This document shows, piece after piece, positions 53,213-62,723 of a DNA stretch of 64,000 nucleotides. The DNA lies in the NCBI RefSeq assembly GCF_002355415.1, contig NZ_AP014936.1:3162001-3226000 (forward strand), in the 5' to 3' direction. The DNA comes from Sulfurifustis variabilis. GTDB lineage: Bacteria; Pseudomonadota; Gammaproteobacteria; Acidiferrobacterales; Sulfurifustaceae. How positions within the stretch are numbered: position 1 is the first letter of the stretch; every line of letters begins with the position of its first letter. The notes below the pieces were generated by a model. The model was not told the DNA's origin. It made no database searches and saw nothing but the letters and a program-made list of their open reading frames with translations. A program made the translations under genes and the position numbers.

Positions 53213-54079
53213 TCAGCCGAAGGCCTCGCCGACCTTGAGCCGGAACGGCTCCCGGGGCTGCGGCTTCACGAGCAGCAGCGGGCAGCGGATGCGTCGGATG
53301 AGCATCTTCAGCACCTGCGCGTGCCCGACCATGAAATCGCCATGCCAGCCGACGACGAGGACGCTCGCGTTAACCCGGCCGATCAGACGCTCGATCTCTT
53401 CGGCGATGTCGCCCTGCGCGAGATGGAAGGCCTCGATCCGGCTTCGCTCCTCGGCCGAGCAGAGGGGGCACGCCCGGGCCACGAGCTCGTTCAGGGACTG
53501 TGCGAACTCGTGATGCAGCTCGTCCGCATAGCGCCCGCCCGCCTCGCCGCCCTCGGTATCGGCGACGTGCGCGATCGCGACGCGGACATTGAGCGCGTGC
53601 GCGAGATGCAGCGCCAGCGTCAAGGACTCGTCCGTGCGGGCCTCGCCACTCAGCGGCACGAGCGCCGAGCGCCACGGAAGCGCTTCCTCGTAGACCGGCG
53701 GCAGCACCAGCACGGGCGCGCGGCTGCGCTCGATGACCTCGCGCGTGACGTGCCCGACGATCTGCGCCGCGTCGGCGGTCCCGGCCGCCGCCGACTCGCC
53801 GCGTGCCGTCATGACCACGAGGCCTGCGCGATAGCCCTCGGCGGCGGCGAGGATGGTATCCGCGGCCGCGCCGCGCGTCTGGTGCACCTCGACGCGCGGC
53901 CGGTAGGGTTCCGGCACGCCGAGACGCGCGAGCGCCTGGCCTTCGGGGAGCGGCTCGCCGGCGTTGAGCACGTGCACGCGCGCGCCGAGGCGCGCGCCGA
54001 GCCAGGTCGCCACGCCGAGGCCCTTCAACGCCTCGCGCGAGCCGTCGAGCGGCACCAAAATATCGGACACGAGCGTCAT
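53213..54079 (-). CDS. tandem-USP universal stress protein
   Basis: 288 residues in two USP halves. The first starts DILVPLDGSREALKGL and ends SRAPVLVLPP; the second starts SALVPLSGEARTDESLTLAL and ends RIRCPLLLVKP. The G-x2-G-x9-G ATP-binding run is present in weak form in both (VMTARGESAAAG, VGWHGDFMVGHAQ). It is GGAGG-led from ATG 54079, overlapping the GH65 gene stop by ATGA. Not assignable to a stress signal. Confidence 0.88.
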   Translation of the reverse strand: MTLVSDILVPLDGSREALKGLGVATWLGARLGARVHVLNAGEPLPEGQALARLGVPEPYRPRVEVHQTRGAAADTILAAAEGYRAGLVVMTARGESAAAGTADAAQIVGHVTREVIERSRAPVLVLPPVYEEALPWRSALVPLSGEARTDESLTLALHLAHALNVRVAIAHVADTEGGEAGGRYADELHHEFAQSLNELVARACPLCSAEERSRIEAFHLAQGDIAEEIERLIGRVNASVLVVGWHGDFMVGHAQVLKMLIRRIRCPLLLVKPQPREPFRLKVGEAFG

Positions 54080-57000
54080 CGTCCCTCCTCGGCGGGCGCA
54101 ACGCGCACGGGGTACCGGTGTCCCCGGTACGCGAGCGTGAGCGCCACCTCCCCCCACTCCTCGAGCAGGCGCCGCGGCGCCTCGCCATCCACCACCGGCC
54201 CGTCCTCCGTGAACCGCACGCCGAGGAAGCCGAACACCAGCGCCTGCCAGGTGCCGCCCATGCAGGCGGCGTGCACGCCGAGCGCGCTGTTGCCCATGGT
54301 GTTCGAAAGATCGAGCCACAGGCTCTCCCGCCAGTAGCGCCGCGCGTCGTCGACGAGGCCGAGGCGCGCGGCGAGCGCGGCATGCACCGAGGGCGAGAGG
54401 CTGCTGCCGTGGTCGGTGCGCGGCTCGTAGTAGCGGTAGTTCGCGGCGAGCACCTCGCGCGAGAACGCTTCGGGGAAGAGGAACGGCACCATCAATACGT
54501 CGGCCTGCTTGATCAGCTGGCTCGCGTTGATTTCCTCGGCATTGAACAGGCGCTCGAGCGGCGGACGAAACCGCTCGGCTTCGGCGGGCCGGTACTCGCG
54601 CCGGTCGAAGTAGCCCTCGAACTGCTCGATCACCCCCGCGTCGTTGGGTGCCGGGATGTAGAGCTCGCGCGCGATCTCCTCCCATGCGCCGATCTCCTCG
54701 GGCGCGAGCGCGAGCGATGCGGCGAGCGCTTCCCAGCGCTCCGGGTGCTCGAGGGCGAGCGAGCGGCCGACCCAGATGGCCTTCTCCAGGTTGAAGTGCG
54801 CCATCCAGTTGGTGTAGGCGTTGTCGTTCACCGTGTGGTGGTACTCATCGGGCCCGGTCACGGCCCGGATGTGGTAGTGGCGCGGACCACGGATGCAGCG
54901 GCTCGCCCAGAACCGCGCGGTCTCGAGCAGGATCTCCGCGCCCGGCCCGCGCAGGAACGCGTCGTCGCGCGTCGCCTGCCAGTAGCGCCATACGCCGTAG
55001 GCGACATCCGCCGTCACGTGCACTTGCTCGTAGCCGGTGTAGATCGGGATCTCCTTGCCGGTGGTCTTGAGCACGATGCGCCGGGGTGTGGTGTCCGCCC
55101 CGGTCACGGTCGACTCCCAGGCGTAGCAGGCGCCGCGGTAGCCGAGGCTGCGGGCGCGCTCGCGCGCGCCGTCGAGCGTGCGATGGCGGTAGAGGAGCAG
55201 GTGGCGGGCGATGTCGGGATCCGTGTGCAGATAGAACGGGAGCATGAACACCTCGACGTCCCAGAACACGTGGCCCTCGTAGGCGCGGCCCGATAGCGAG
55301 CGGGCGCCGACCGAGACCCGCGGATCGTGGTCGGCCGCGATGCGCAGGTGATAGACGTTGAAGCGCAGCGCCTGCGTGGTCGCGGGGCTCGCTTTGCATT
55401 CGATGTCGGCCGCCGCCCAGAACACCTCCCAGCGCGCCTCGTGCGCGGCGCGCTCGCGCTCGAAGTCCTCGAAGCGCTTGCCGAGCACGTGCGCTGCCGC
55501 CGCGCGCACCGGCTCGGTCCCGTCGCGGCTCGTGTAAACGCTGAGGTAGCGGCGCAGCCGCACCGTGACGCCCGCCTTCCCGCCGGCCTGCCAGATCACG
55601 CGGTCCTGCTGTTCGCCCCCGAGTCCGGCGCGCGACGCAAGCGCGACCGTGTAACCGGAGGCCCGGGTCTTGTACGCGCGCAGGTCGAGACCCGCCGGCG
55701 CGTCGACCTGCACGGGCTCGAGATGCGGGTGGTCGAGCGCGAGGGAAGCTTCGTGGATCGAGGTATCGAGCTGCACCAGGCTCTCGTGGTTCTCGCAGGT
55801 CACCGACACCTCCTGGAGCAGCAGGTGTGGATCCGCGGACGAGGCGCAGCGCCACGCCTCGACCCGGGTGCGGCGGCCGCGGTCGTCTTCATAGAGATAG
55901 TGGCTTTGGAGCGCACCCCGCGCGAGGTCGAGCACGCGCCGGTGCACGCGCCATGGCCCTTGCGCGAGGTCGAGCCGCTGCCCGTCGACTATGATCTCGA
56001 GCCCGAACGGAAACGGCGCCGAGACGATCTCACTGTAGGCATAGTCGCTCCGGTCGCCGGTGAGGAACTCGAGCTCCGAATACGGCAAGCTCGATTGCTT
56101 GCGGTCGTAGATCCCGGCGATGAAGAGGTCGGCCTGCGATCCCGGTAGCGGCATATCGAGCGTGCCGCGCACGCCGAGGTAGCCGTTGCCCACGGTGAAG
56201 AGGCTCTCCATGCCGTGCTCGCGCGCCGGGTCGAAGCCTTCCTGCTCGACCTGCCACGCGCGCGCCGCGAGCGCCGGCGCCGCTTCGGGCGCGCGCGCCT
56301 TCGCCCGCTCGCGGAAGCGGGCGGCGAGCGTCTCTACGGTCAGCTCACCGAGGTCGGCGACCACGACGTCGGCGCCGCGGCTGGCGAGCGCCTCGCTGTT
56401 GCCGCCGCGGTCCACGCCCACGACGAGCCCGAAGCCGCCGCGACGCCCCGCCTCCACCCCGGCGACCGCGTCCTCCACAACGATTCCCTGCCCCGGCTCC
56501 GCGCCAAGGCGTTTCGCCGCCTCGAGAAACACGTCGGCGTCCGGCTTGCCCTTGAGGCCGAGGTTCGCGGCATCGACACCGTCGAGGATCACGTCGAAGA
56601 GCCCGATCACGCCCGCGGCCTCGAGCACCTCGCGCCCGTGTCGGCTCGAGGTGATCAGCGCGGTCGGCACGCCCCGTGCGCGCAGCGCCTCGATGAGCGC
56701 GACCGTGGCGCCGTAGGCCCGCGCGCCCTGCGCGCGCAGGCGCTCCTCGAAGAGGGCGTCCTTGCGACGGCCGAGGCCGTACACCGTCTCCTCCCCCTCG
56801 CCGTCGGCGGGATCGCCCGCAGGAAGCGTGAGGCCGCGCGAGGCGAGAAAGGCGCGCACGCCCTCGTAGCGCGGCTTGCCGTCGACCTGCGCGAGGTAAT
56901 CGCCCTCGAGGTCGAACGGCCGGAATCCGGGCTCGCCGCGGCGTTCGCGCTCGCGCAGGTAGGCGTCGAACAGCTCCTTCCAGGCGGCGGCATGGAGGTC

Positions 57001-57096
57001 GGCCGTGCGCGTGACGACGCCGTCCATGTCGAAGACGACGACCCGGAAGCCGGGCTCCGTGGGATGCGGGTCACCTTGCTGCGTCTTCGCCTTCAT
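54076..57096 (-). CDS. beta-phosphoglucomutase (HAD) fused to GH65 disaccharide phosphorylase
   Basis: 1006 residues. Residues about 15-255 are a HAD beta-phosphoglucomutase: nucleophile VVFDMDGVVTRTADLHAAAW, then IVVEDAVAGVEAGRRGGFG. The rest is a GH65 maltose/kojibiose/trehalose phosphorylase with catalytic Glu in VTGPDEYHHTVNDNAYTNW (near residue 750) and phosphate-binding HGSSLSPS. GH65 phosphorylases release beta-glucose-1-phosphate, the exact substrate of the fused mutase, so the fusion channels disaccharide to glucose-6-phosphate. The disaccharide is not clear from sequence. Start ATG 57096 overlaps the phosphatase stop as ATGA. Confidence 0.95.
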   Translation of the reverse strand: MKAKTQQGDPHPTEPGFRVVVFDMDGVVTRTADLHAAAWKELFDAYLRERERRGEPGFRPFDLEGDYLAQVDGKPRYEGVRAFLASRGLTLPAGDPADGEGEETVYGLGRRKDALFEERLRAQGARAYGATVALIEALRARGVPTALITSSRHGREVLEAAGVIGLFDVILDGVDAANLGLKGKPDADVFLEAAKRLGAEPGQGIVVEDAVAGVEAGRRGGFGLVVGVDRGGNSEALASRGADVVVADLGELTVETLAARFRERAKARAPEAAPALAARAWQVEQEGFDPAREHGMESLFTVGNGYLGVRGTLDMPLPGSQADLFIAGIYDRKQSSLPYSELEFLTGDRSDYAYSEIVSAPFPFGLEIIVDGQRLDLAQGPWRVHRRVLDLARGALQSHYLYEDDRGRRTRVEAWRCASSADPHLLLQEVSVTCENHESLVQLDTSIHEASLALDHPHLEPVQVDAPAGLDLRAYKTRASGYTVALASRAGLGGEQQDRVIWQAGGKAGVTVRLRRYLSVYTSRDGTEPVRAAAAHVLGKRFEDFERERAAHEARWEVFWAAADIECKASPATTQALRFNVYHLRIAADHDPRVSVGARSLSGRAYEGHVFWDVEVFMLPFYLHTDPDIARHLLLYRHRTLDGARERARSLGYRGACYAWESTVTGADTTPRRIVLKTTGKEIPIYTGYEQVHVTADVAYGVWRYWQATRDDAFLRGPGAEILLETARFWASRCIRGPRHYHIRAVTGPDEYHHTVNDNAYTNWMAHFNLEKAIWVGRSLALEHPERWEALAASLALAPEEIGAWEEIARELYIPAPNDAGVIEQFEGYFDRREYRPAEAERFRPPLERLFNAEEINASQLIKQADVLMVPFLFPEAFSREVLAANYRYYEPRTDHGSSLSPSVHAALAARLGLVDDARRYWRESLWLDLSNTMGNSALGVHAACMGGTWQALVFGFLGVRFTEDGPVVDGEAPRRLLEEWGEVALTLAYRGHRYPVRVAPAEEGR

Positions 57097-57746
57097 GCGC
57101 GTTCGCTTTCTGGTGCCGCCTTCGGGCCCGACCGTGTTGCCCGTAAGCCTGGCACGCTTCCCGGGACGCAGATCTCGTTCCACAGCCGGATGACCGGCTC
57201 GTTCGGGTCGTGGTGGTATCCCAGCATGCTGAGCGAGGTCGTATCGAGGTAGAAACGGCGGCCTTCGAGAGCGGCGAGGCCGGTCCAGCGCGCGGCGAGC
57301 ACCCGCAGGATATCGCGGTGCGCGAAGACGAGGGCGTCCGCCGCGATCGCGCGCAGCCGCGCGAGCAGGCGATCGGCGCGCGCTCCCACCACCGCGGCGG
57401 TCTCACCGTCCGGACACCCGTCCTCGAACAGACGCCAGCCGGGCCGTTCCCGGCGGATGTCGACCGTACGCCGGCCCTCGTACTTCCCGTAATCCCATTC
57501 CATGAGATCGCGCTCCGCCTGCGCCGAGCCGAAGCCGGCGAGCGCCGCGGTGCGGCGCGCCCGCTCGAGCGGACTGGTCAGGACCAGCGCGAACTCGATG
57601 CCCTCGAGCCGCGCGCCCAATGCGCGCGCGTCTTCCTCGCCCCGCTCGGTCAGCGGTATATCGGTACGGCCCGTATGCCGGCCGCTTGCGCTCCAGGCAG
57701 TCTCGCCGTGGCGCGCGAGGTAGACAGCGGGAAGATGCTCGACCAT
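57093..57746 (-). CDS. histidine phosphatase (phosphoglycerate-mutase-like)
   Basis: 217 residues. Catalytic RHG motif VYLARHGETAWSASGRH, second catalytic arm EWDYGKYEGR, and VFAHRDILRVLAARW with the second His. This clade includes phosphoglycerate mutase, fructose-bisphosphatase-like and alpha-ribazole phosphatases; the residue pattern does not separate them. It is coupled to the GH65 gene and 11 bases from the phosphoketolase stop, suggesting sugar-phosphate metabolism. Confidence 0.85.
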   Translation of the reverse strand: MVEHLPAVYLARHGETAWSASGRHTGRTDIPLTERGEEDARALGARLEGIEFALVLTSPLERARRTAALAGFGSAQAERDLMEWDYGKYEGRRTVDIRRERPGWRLFEDGCPDGETAAVVGARADRLLARLRAIAADALVFAHRDILRVLAARWTGLAALEGRRFYLDTTSLSMLGYHHDPNEPVIRLWNEICVPGSVPGLRATRSGPKAAPESERA

Positions 57747-57757
57747 GTCCGTTCGCC

Positions 57758-60154
57758 TTAGTACGGCCACTTCCAGTCGCGCACTTCGGGCGTGTCCTCG
57801 CCGTATTCCTTGATGTACTCCTGGTGCTCGATCAGCTTGTCGCGCAGGAGCTGCTTCACGTGGGCCGCGCGGTAGCCGAGCCCCGGGACCCGGTCGATCA
57901 CGTCGGCGACCAGGTGGTAGCGGTCGAGGTCGTTGCGCACCACCATGTCGAACGGGGTGGTCGTCGTGCCCTCCTCCTTGTAGCCGCGCACGTGCAGGTT
58001 CTTGTGATTGGTGCGCCGGTACGTGAGCCGGTGGATCAACCAGGGGTAGCCGTGGAAGGCGAAGATGATCGGCTTGTCGGTGGTGAAGAGGCCATCGAAC
58101 TCGCGGTCCGAGAGCCCGTGCGGGTGTTCCTCTTTCGGCTGCAACGTCATCAGGTCGACGACGTTGATCACGCGCACCTTGAGGCTCGGCAGGTGCTGGC
58201 GGATCAGGTCGACGGCCGCGAGCGTCTCGAGCGTCGGCACGTCGCCCGCGCAGGCGAGCACCACGTCCGGTTCGCCGTCGGCATCGTTGCTCGCCCACGC
58301 CCAGATGCCGATACCCGGCGTGCAATGCTTGATTGCCTGGTCCATCGTGAGCCACTGCGCCTGCTCCTGCTTGCCGGCGACGATGACGTTGACGAAGTTG
58401 CGCGAGCGCAGGCACTGGTCGGCGACGTAGAGCAGCGTGTTGGCGTCGGGCGGCAGATAAACGCGCACGACCTCCGCCTTCTTGTTCATCACCACGTCGA
58501 GGAAGCCCGGGTCCTGGTGCGAGAAGCCGTTGTGGTCCTGGCGCCAGACGTGCGAGGTCAGCAGGTAGTTGAGCGAGGCGATCGGACGCCGCCACGGGAT
58601 CTCGCGCGTCACCTTGAGCCACTTGGCATGCTGGTTGAACATCGAGTCGACGATGTGGATGAACGCCTCATAGCACGAGAACAAACCGTGGCGGCCGGTG
58701 ATGAGGTAGCCTTCGAGCCAGCCCTGGCAGGTGTGCTCGGACAGGATCTCGAGCACGCGCCCGTCCGGCGCCAGGTTGGCCTCGTCCGTGGGCAGGCGCT
58801 CGGCCACCCAGGCGCGCCCGGTCACCTCGAACAGCGCGCCGAGGCGGTTCGAGGCGGTCTCGTCCGGGCCGACGACGCGGAAGTTGCGCGAGGGAGCATT
58901 CGCCTTCATCACGTCGCGCAGGTAGACGCCCAGGGTGCGCGTCGCCTCCCCGAGCACGCCCCCGGGCCGTGGCACCTCGACCGCATAGTCGCGAAAGTCG
59001 GGCAGGTACAGGTCCTTGAGGAGCAGCCCGCCGTTCGCGTGCGGGTTCGCGCCCATGCGGCGGTTCGCCTGCGGCGCGAGCGCGGAGAGCTCCGGCCGCG
59101 GCGCGCCGTGCTCGTCGAAGAGCTCTTCCGGCCGGTAGCTCTTCATCCACTGCTCGAGGACCTTCAGGTGCTCGGGCTTCGTCCGGACCTCGCCGAACGG
59201 CACCTGGTGCGAACGCCAGTGATCCTCGAGCTTCTTGCCCTCGAGTTCCTTCGGCCCGGTCCAGCCCTTCGGGCTGACGAGGATCAGCATCGGCCAGCGC
59301 GGGCGCTCGCCGAGCGGCTCGCGCCGCGCGCGCTGCTGGATCTCGCGGATCTCATCGAAAATGCGATCGAGCGTCGCTGCCATCTGCTGGTGCATGCGCT
59401 CGGGCTCCGCGCCTTCGACGAAGTGAGGCTTGTAGCCGTAGCCCACGAAGAGCGATTCGAGCTCGGCCCGGGGGATGCGCGCGAGCACGGTGGGATTCGC
59501 GATCTTGTAGCCGTTCAAGTGCAGGATCGGCAGCACCGCGCCGTCGCGCGCCGGATTCAGGAACTTGTTCGAGTGCCAGGCGGTGGCGAGCGGCCCGGTC
59601 TCGGCCTCGCCGTCGCCGACGACGCAGGCGACGACGAGATCCGGGTTGTCGAACGCCGCGCCGTAGGCGTGTGCGAGCGAGTAGCCGAGCTCGCCGCCCT
59701 CGTTGATCGAGCCCGGCGTCTCGGCGGCGGTGTGGCTCGGCACCCCGCCCGGGAACGAGAACTGCTTGAAGAGACGCTGCATGCCGTCGGCGTCGAGCGT
59801 CACGTGCGGGTAGAGCTCGCTGTAGCTCCCCTCGAGCCAGGTCTGCGCCACGAGCGCCGGACCCCCGTGGCCCGGCCCCGTGACGTAGATCATATTAAGA
59901 TCGCGCGCCCTGATGAGACGGTTCAGGTGCACGTAGATGAAGTTGAGCCCCGGCGTCGTGCCCCAGTGGCCCAGCAGCCGCGGCTTCACGTGCTCGGGCT
60001 TGAGCGGCTCCCTGAGCAGCGGGTTGTCGAGCAGGTAGATCTGCCCGACGGAGAGGTAGTTCGCCGCGCGCCAGTAGGCATCCATGCGGCGCAGTTCCTC
60101 GGCGCCGAGCGGGCCTTTCTGCTTGAGCGTCTCGACTCTCGCTTTCTCTTCCAT
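57758..60154 (-). CDS. xfp: phosphoketolase (D-xylulose-5-phosphate/fructose-6-phosphate)
   Basis: 798 residues, full length. TPP-binding run [20 protein letters not shown], with [19 protein letters not shown] and [20 protein letters not shown] near the N-terminus, and the family end [24 protein letters not shown] 60154 has GGAGG 8 bases upstream; the five-codon longer frame lacks support. It splits xylulose-5-P or fructose-6-P with phosphate to acetyl-phosphate and a C3/C4 sugar phosphate. In this cluster it ties glycogen or disaccharide glucose to acetyl-phosphate. Confidence 0.96.
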   Translation of the reverse strand: MEEKARVETLKQKGPLGAEELRRMDAYWRAANYLSVGQIYLLDNPLLREPLKPEHVKPRLLGHWGTTPGLNFIYVHLNRLIRARDLNMIYVTGPGHGGPALVAQTWLEGSYSELYPHVTLDADGMQRLFKQFSFPGGVPSHTAAETPGSINEGGELGYSLAHAYGAAFDNPDLVVACVVGDGEAETGPLATAWHSNKFLNPARDGAVLPILHLNGYKIANPTVLARIPRAELESLFVGYGYKPHFVEGAEPERMHQQMAATLDRIFDEIREIQQRARREPLGERPRWPMLILVSPKGWTGPKELEGKKLEDHWRSHQVPFGEVRTKPEHLKVLEQWMKSYRPEELFDEHGAPRPELSALAPQANRRMGANPHANGGLLLKDLYLPDFRDYAVEVPRPGGVLGEATRTLGVYLRDVMKANAPSRNFRVVGPDETASNRLGALFEVTGRAWVAERLPTDEANLAPDGRVLEILSEHTCQGWLEGYLITGRHGLFSCYEAFIHIVDSMFNQHAKWLKVTREIPWRRPIASLNYLLTSHVWRQDHNGFSHQDPGFLDVVMNKKAEVVRVYLPPDANTLLYVADQCLRSRNFVNVIVAGKQEQAQWLTMDQAIKHCTPGIGIWAWASNDADGEPDVVLACAGDVPTLETLAAVDLIRQHLPSLKVRVINVVDLMTLQPKEEHPHGLSDREFDGLFTTDKPIIFAFHGYPWLIHRLTYRRTNHKNLHVRGYKEEGTTTTPFDMVVRNDLDRYHLVADVIDRVPGLGYRAAHVKQLLRDKLIEHQEYIKEYGEDTPEVRDWKWPY

Positions 60155-60269
60155 GGCGTTCACCTCCATTTCAAGGACTGCGGCCTGCGCGCGTCGGGCA
60201 GGTCGGACACGCCGCCTCCTCGCCCGGGGTCCGACGGAAGCGCCGGCCGCTTCGCGGACCGCCGGCGCC

Positions 60270-60608
60270 TCACTTGCCGCCCGCCATCAGCGTGACCGCG
60301 GTTGTCTGCATCCCGGCGTCGCGCGGCTCGCGCGTCACACGCAGCCGGATACCGGTGTCCTGTTGAGTCTGCGCGAGCAGGGAGGCGACCTTCAGCGTGG
60401 CGCCGTCGTCGAGCAGGTAAAGCCGATCGTCGTCGGTGATCAAGCCATAGCCGCTCTCGACGCAGTGTCCCATGAGGCCGCACTCGCGTCTGTGCCGCCG
60501 GGCAGTCTCGAGCAGCCCTTGCCGGCGGTACTTCCGGATACAGCCGATGTCGATCAGGTAACCCTCGATAACCTCGCTCGCCTGCTGCGTTTGGCTGGTA
60601 TCGGTCAT
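60270..60608 (-). CDS. small conserved-looking protein of unknown function
   Basis: 112 residues. [20 protein letters not shown] and [20 protein letters not shown] form a Cys/His-containing core (three cysteines), then a basic beta-rich tail [20 protein letters not shown]. No signal peptide. No family recalled; the Cys spacing (Cx20C-type with H) could bind zinc. It lies between phosphoketolase and the DsbA-like gene with 100-base gaps on each side. Confidence 0.75.
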   Translation of the reverse strand: MTDTSQTQQASEVIEGYLIDIGCIRKYRRQGLLETARRHRRECGLMGHCVESGYGLITDDDRLYLLDDGATLKVASLLAQTQQDTGIRLRVTREPRDAGMQTTAVTLMAGGK

Positions 60609-60711
60609 GTGTCTTCGCCTCCTTTCACCGTCGGGTTCCGGCCATCTTCATTTGCAGGCTTCCTGGCCGGTTCGCCCGGGAAGGCAGACCGCCCCTCGAG
60701 TGATCGCGGAT

Positions 60712-61422
60712 TCAGCACCATGTCGCCTCGCCGTAGTGCGGGTTGCGCAGCAGCTCGCGTACGTTCGCCTCGATGATGCGGTAGCCGACATTACCGTACA
60801 GTCGCTGGCGCCCCTGGTTGAGAACCAGTGTGGGACTGCCCGGGACCTGGTAACGCTCCTTGGCTTCGATATCGAGGTGAAACGCGGCGTGTGCCTCGCC
60901 GTCCTCGATCAATCGTTGAATCGAAGGAGACGGCAAGTTCAGCGAGCGCGCAACTTCTTCGAGTACCTCGCGGCTCGCCACGTTCCTCGCGTCTTCAAAG
61001 AAGACCTGGCGCATGCGCCACGCGGCCGCCGGGAACCGGGAACGCGGCGCCCCTTCCGAACCGCCCTCCGAAGGAATCTCCCCGCGCCGCTCCAGCAACT
61101 GCACGGCCTTCAGGAACAGATGAGCCGGCGTCGACGAGGCGGGGACGGCGTCCAGCCACAGCCGCGGGTGCACGGTGACGTGGGACCAGGCGCCGGCGAT
61201 TTCCTGCACGTGGCGGCCGAAGCCGGCGTAACCGCCCCGATCGCGCCACCCTCGCCCGATCCGCTCCTCGCTTGCGGCGAACAGGGGCAGGAAGCGGTAC
61301 ACCAGATCGACCTCATTACCGAACTCCTTCTTCAGCTCGTCGATGCGCACCTGACCGGCGTACGCCCACACGCACAGGACGTCGGTGAAGTATTCGATGG
61401 TCACTGGCTTCCCGACAGCCAT
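60712..61422 (-). CDS. DsbA-family (FrnE/HCCA-isomerase-like) protein with changed CxxC
   Basis: 236 residues. Thioredoxin-like start VTIEYFTDVLCVWAYAGQVR: the site reads CVWA, so the second active-site Cys is missing. The helical insert and end VPGSPTLVLNQGRQRLYGN fit the DsbA/2-hydroxychromene-2-carboxylate isomerase superfamily. A monothiol or glutathione-transfer type role is more likely than disulfide formation. GAGGG precedes ATG 61422. It follows the antiporter gene by 13 bases. Confidence 0.85.
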   Translation of the reverse strand: MAVGKPVTIEYFTDVLCVWAYAGQVRIDELKKEFGNEVDLVYRFLPLFAASEERIGRGWRDRGGYAGFGRHVQEIAGAWSHVTVHPRLWLDAVPASSTPAHLFLKAVQLLERRGEIPSEGGSEGAPRSRFPAAAWRMRQVFFEDARNVASREVLEEVARSLNLPSPSIQRLIEDGEAHAAFHLDIEAKERYQVPGSPTLVLNQGRQRLYGNVGYRIIEANVRELLRNPHYGEATWC

Positions 61423-61435
61423 TCGACCCTCGACG

Positions 61436-62620
61436 CTAGTTGCGCTTCGCGCCCGGAAAGCAGATCGCCTGCGCCAGCGGTTCGGCCGAGGCGACCAGCA
61501 AGGGTGTGAGCGCGATGCTGAGGATGATGGTGGCCAGAACCACCTGTAGCGCGGACTCGACCAGCAGGCCCTCGGCCGCGGCCAGGGTCACGAGCACAAG
61601 GCCGAATTCGCCGCCCTGCGACAACAGAATGCCCGCCTGCATGGCGGTGCCGCGGGGCACGCCGAGCAGGCGGCCGAGCCCGGTCATCGTCAGCGTCTTC
61701 AGCACGAGGAGCAGGACGAGCGCGAGCAGGATCCAGGGCAGCCACCGGAGCACCGCCGGAAGATCGAGCATCATGCCGATGACGACGAAAAAAAATCCCA
61801 GCAGCACATCGCGGAACGGCCGGATCTCTGCCGCCAGTCGCTGCCGATATTCGGTTTCCCCGAGGAGCGCCCCGGCCAGGAAAGCCCCGAGCGCCCGCGA
61901 CAAGCCGGCGAACGCGGTAACCCAGGCCGCCGCGAGCGCGAACAGCAACGCCGCGAGCGTGAAGAGCTCCGCAGAGCCGAACGCCGCGACGGAGCGGAAC
62001 ACGGGGCGCAACACCCAGCGGCCGGCGAGGATCATCGCGGCCACGACGATGGCGCCCTGCACGAGCGCCCAGCCGATCGCGCGCCAGCCCGTCTCGTCCG
62101 TCCCGGCACCGAGCACCGGGATCAGGATCAGGAACGGCACCACCGCGAGATCCTGGAAGATGAGCACGGCCACGGACAGGCGGCCGTGGAGCCCGCCGAG
62201 CTCGCCACGGCGGCTGAGCTCGCGGGTCACGACTGCCGTCGAAGACAGCGCGAGCGCGCCCCCGAGCACGAAGGCCGCGCCCGGGGTGATACCCGCGATC
62301 GCCCAGGCGAGCACGGCGGCGACGGTGGCCGTGACCGCTACCTGCGCGCCGCCCAGGCCGAAGACCTGCTTGCGCAGCGTCCATAGACGGGCCAGCGAAA
62401 ACTCCAGACCGACCGTGAAAAGCAGCAGCACGACACCGAGCTCCGCGAGCGAGTGCAGGTCGGCCGTGTGCGGGATCCACGCGAGACCATACGGGCCGAC
62501 CGCCGCACCCACCAGGAGATACGCCACGAGCGACGGCAGGCCGAGGGGTTCGAACAGCGCCAGCGTGACGACGGAGGCGACCAGAACAAGGATCACCGCC
62601 GTGAGTATCGGTTGCTCCAT
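61436..62620 (-). CDS. Kef/CPA2-type cation:proton antiporter
   Basis: 394 residues, about twelve helices. Typical CPA2 elements: ELGVVLLLFTVGLEFSL, LALSSTAVVTRELSRRGE, AVLIFQDLAVVPFLIL (the QDL motif) and AFLAGALLGETEYR, then LLGFFFVVIGMMLDL. It lacks the cytoplasmic RCK/TrkA-N domain of KefB/KefC, so it is a short antiporter for Na+ or K+. No known partner in the window. Confidence 0.92.
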   Translation of the reverse strand: MEQPILTAVILVLVASVVTLALFEPLGLPSLVAYLLVGAAVGPYGLAWIPHTADLHSLAELGVVLLLFTVGLEFSLARLWTLRKQVFGLGGAQVAVTATVAAVLAWAIAGITPGAAFVLGGALALSSTAVVTRELSRRGELGGLHGRLSVAVLIFQDLAVVPFLILIPVLGAGTDETGWRAIGWALVQGAIVVAAMILAGRWVLRPVFRSVAAFGSAELFTLAALLFALAAAWVTAFAGLSRALGAFLAGALLGETEYRQRLAAEIRPFRDVLLGFFFVVIGMMLDLPAVLRWLPWILLALVLLLVLKTLTMTGLGRLLGVPRGTAMQAGILLSQGGEFGLVLVTLAAAEGLLVESALQVVLATIILSIALTPLLVASAEPLAQAICFPGAKRN

Positions 62621-62723
62621 TCACTGGATCTCGAGCTGTCATCCGGGGCTTCCAATCGATATGTGCCCTCGAGGCGCCTGACTCTAGAACCTGTGCGCTG
62701 CTGACAGGTCAACCCCTCCGACG

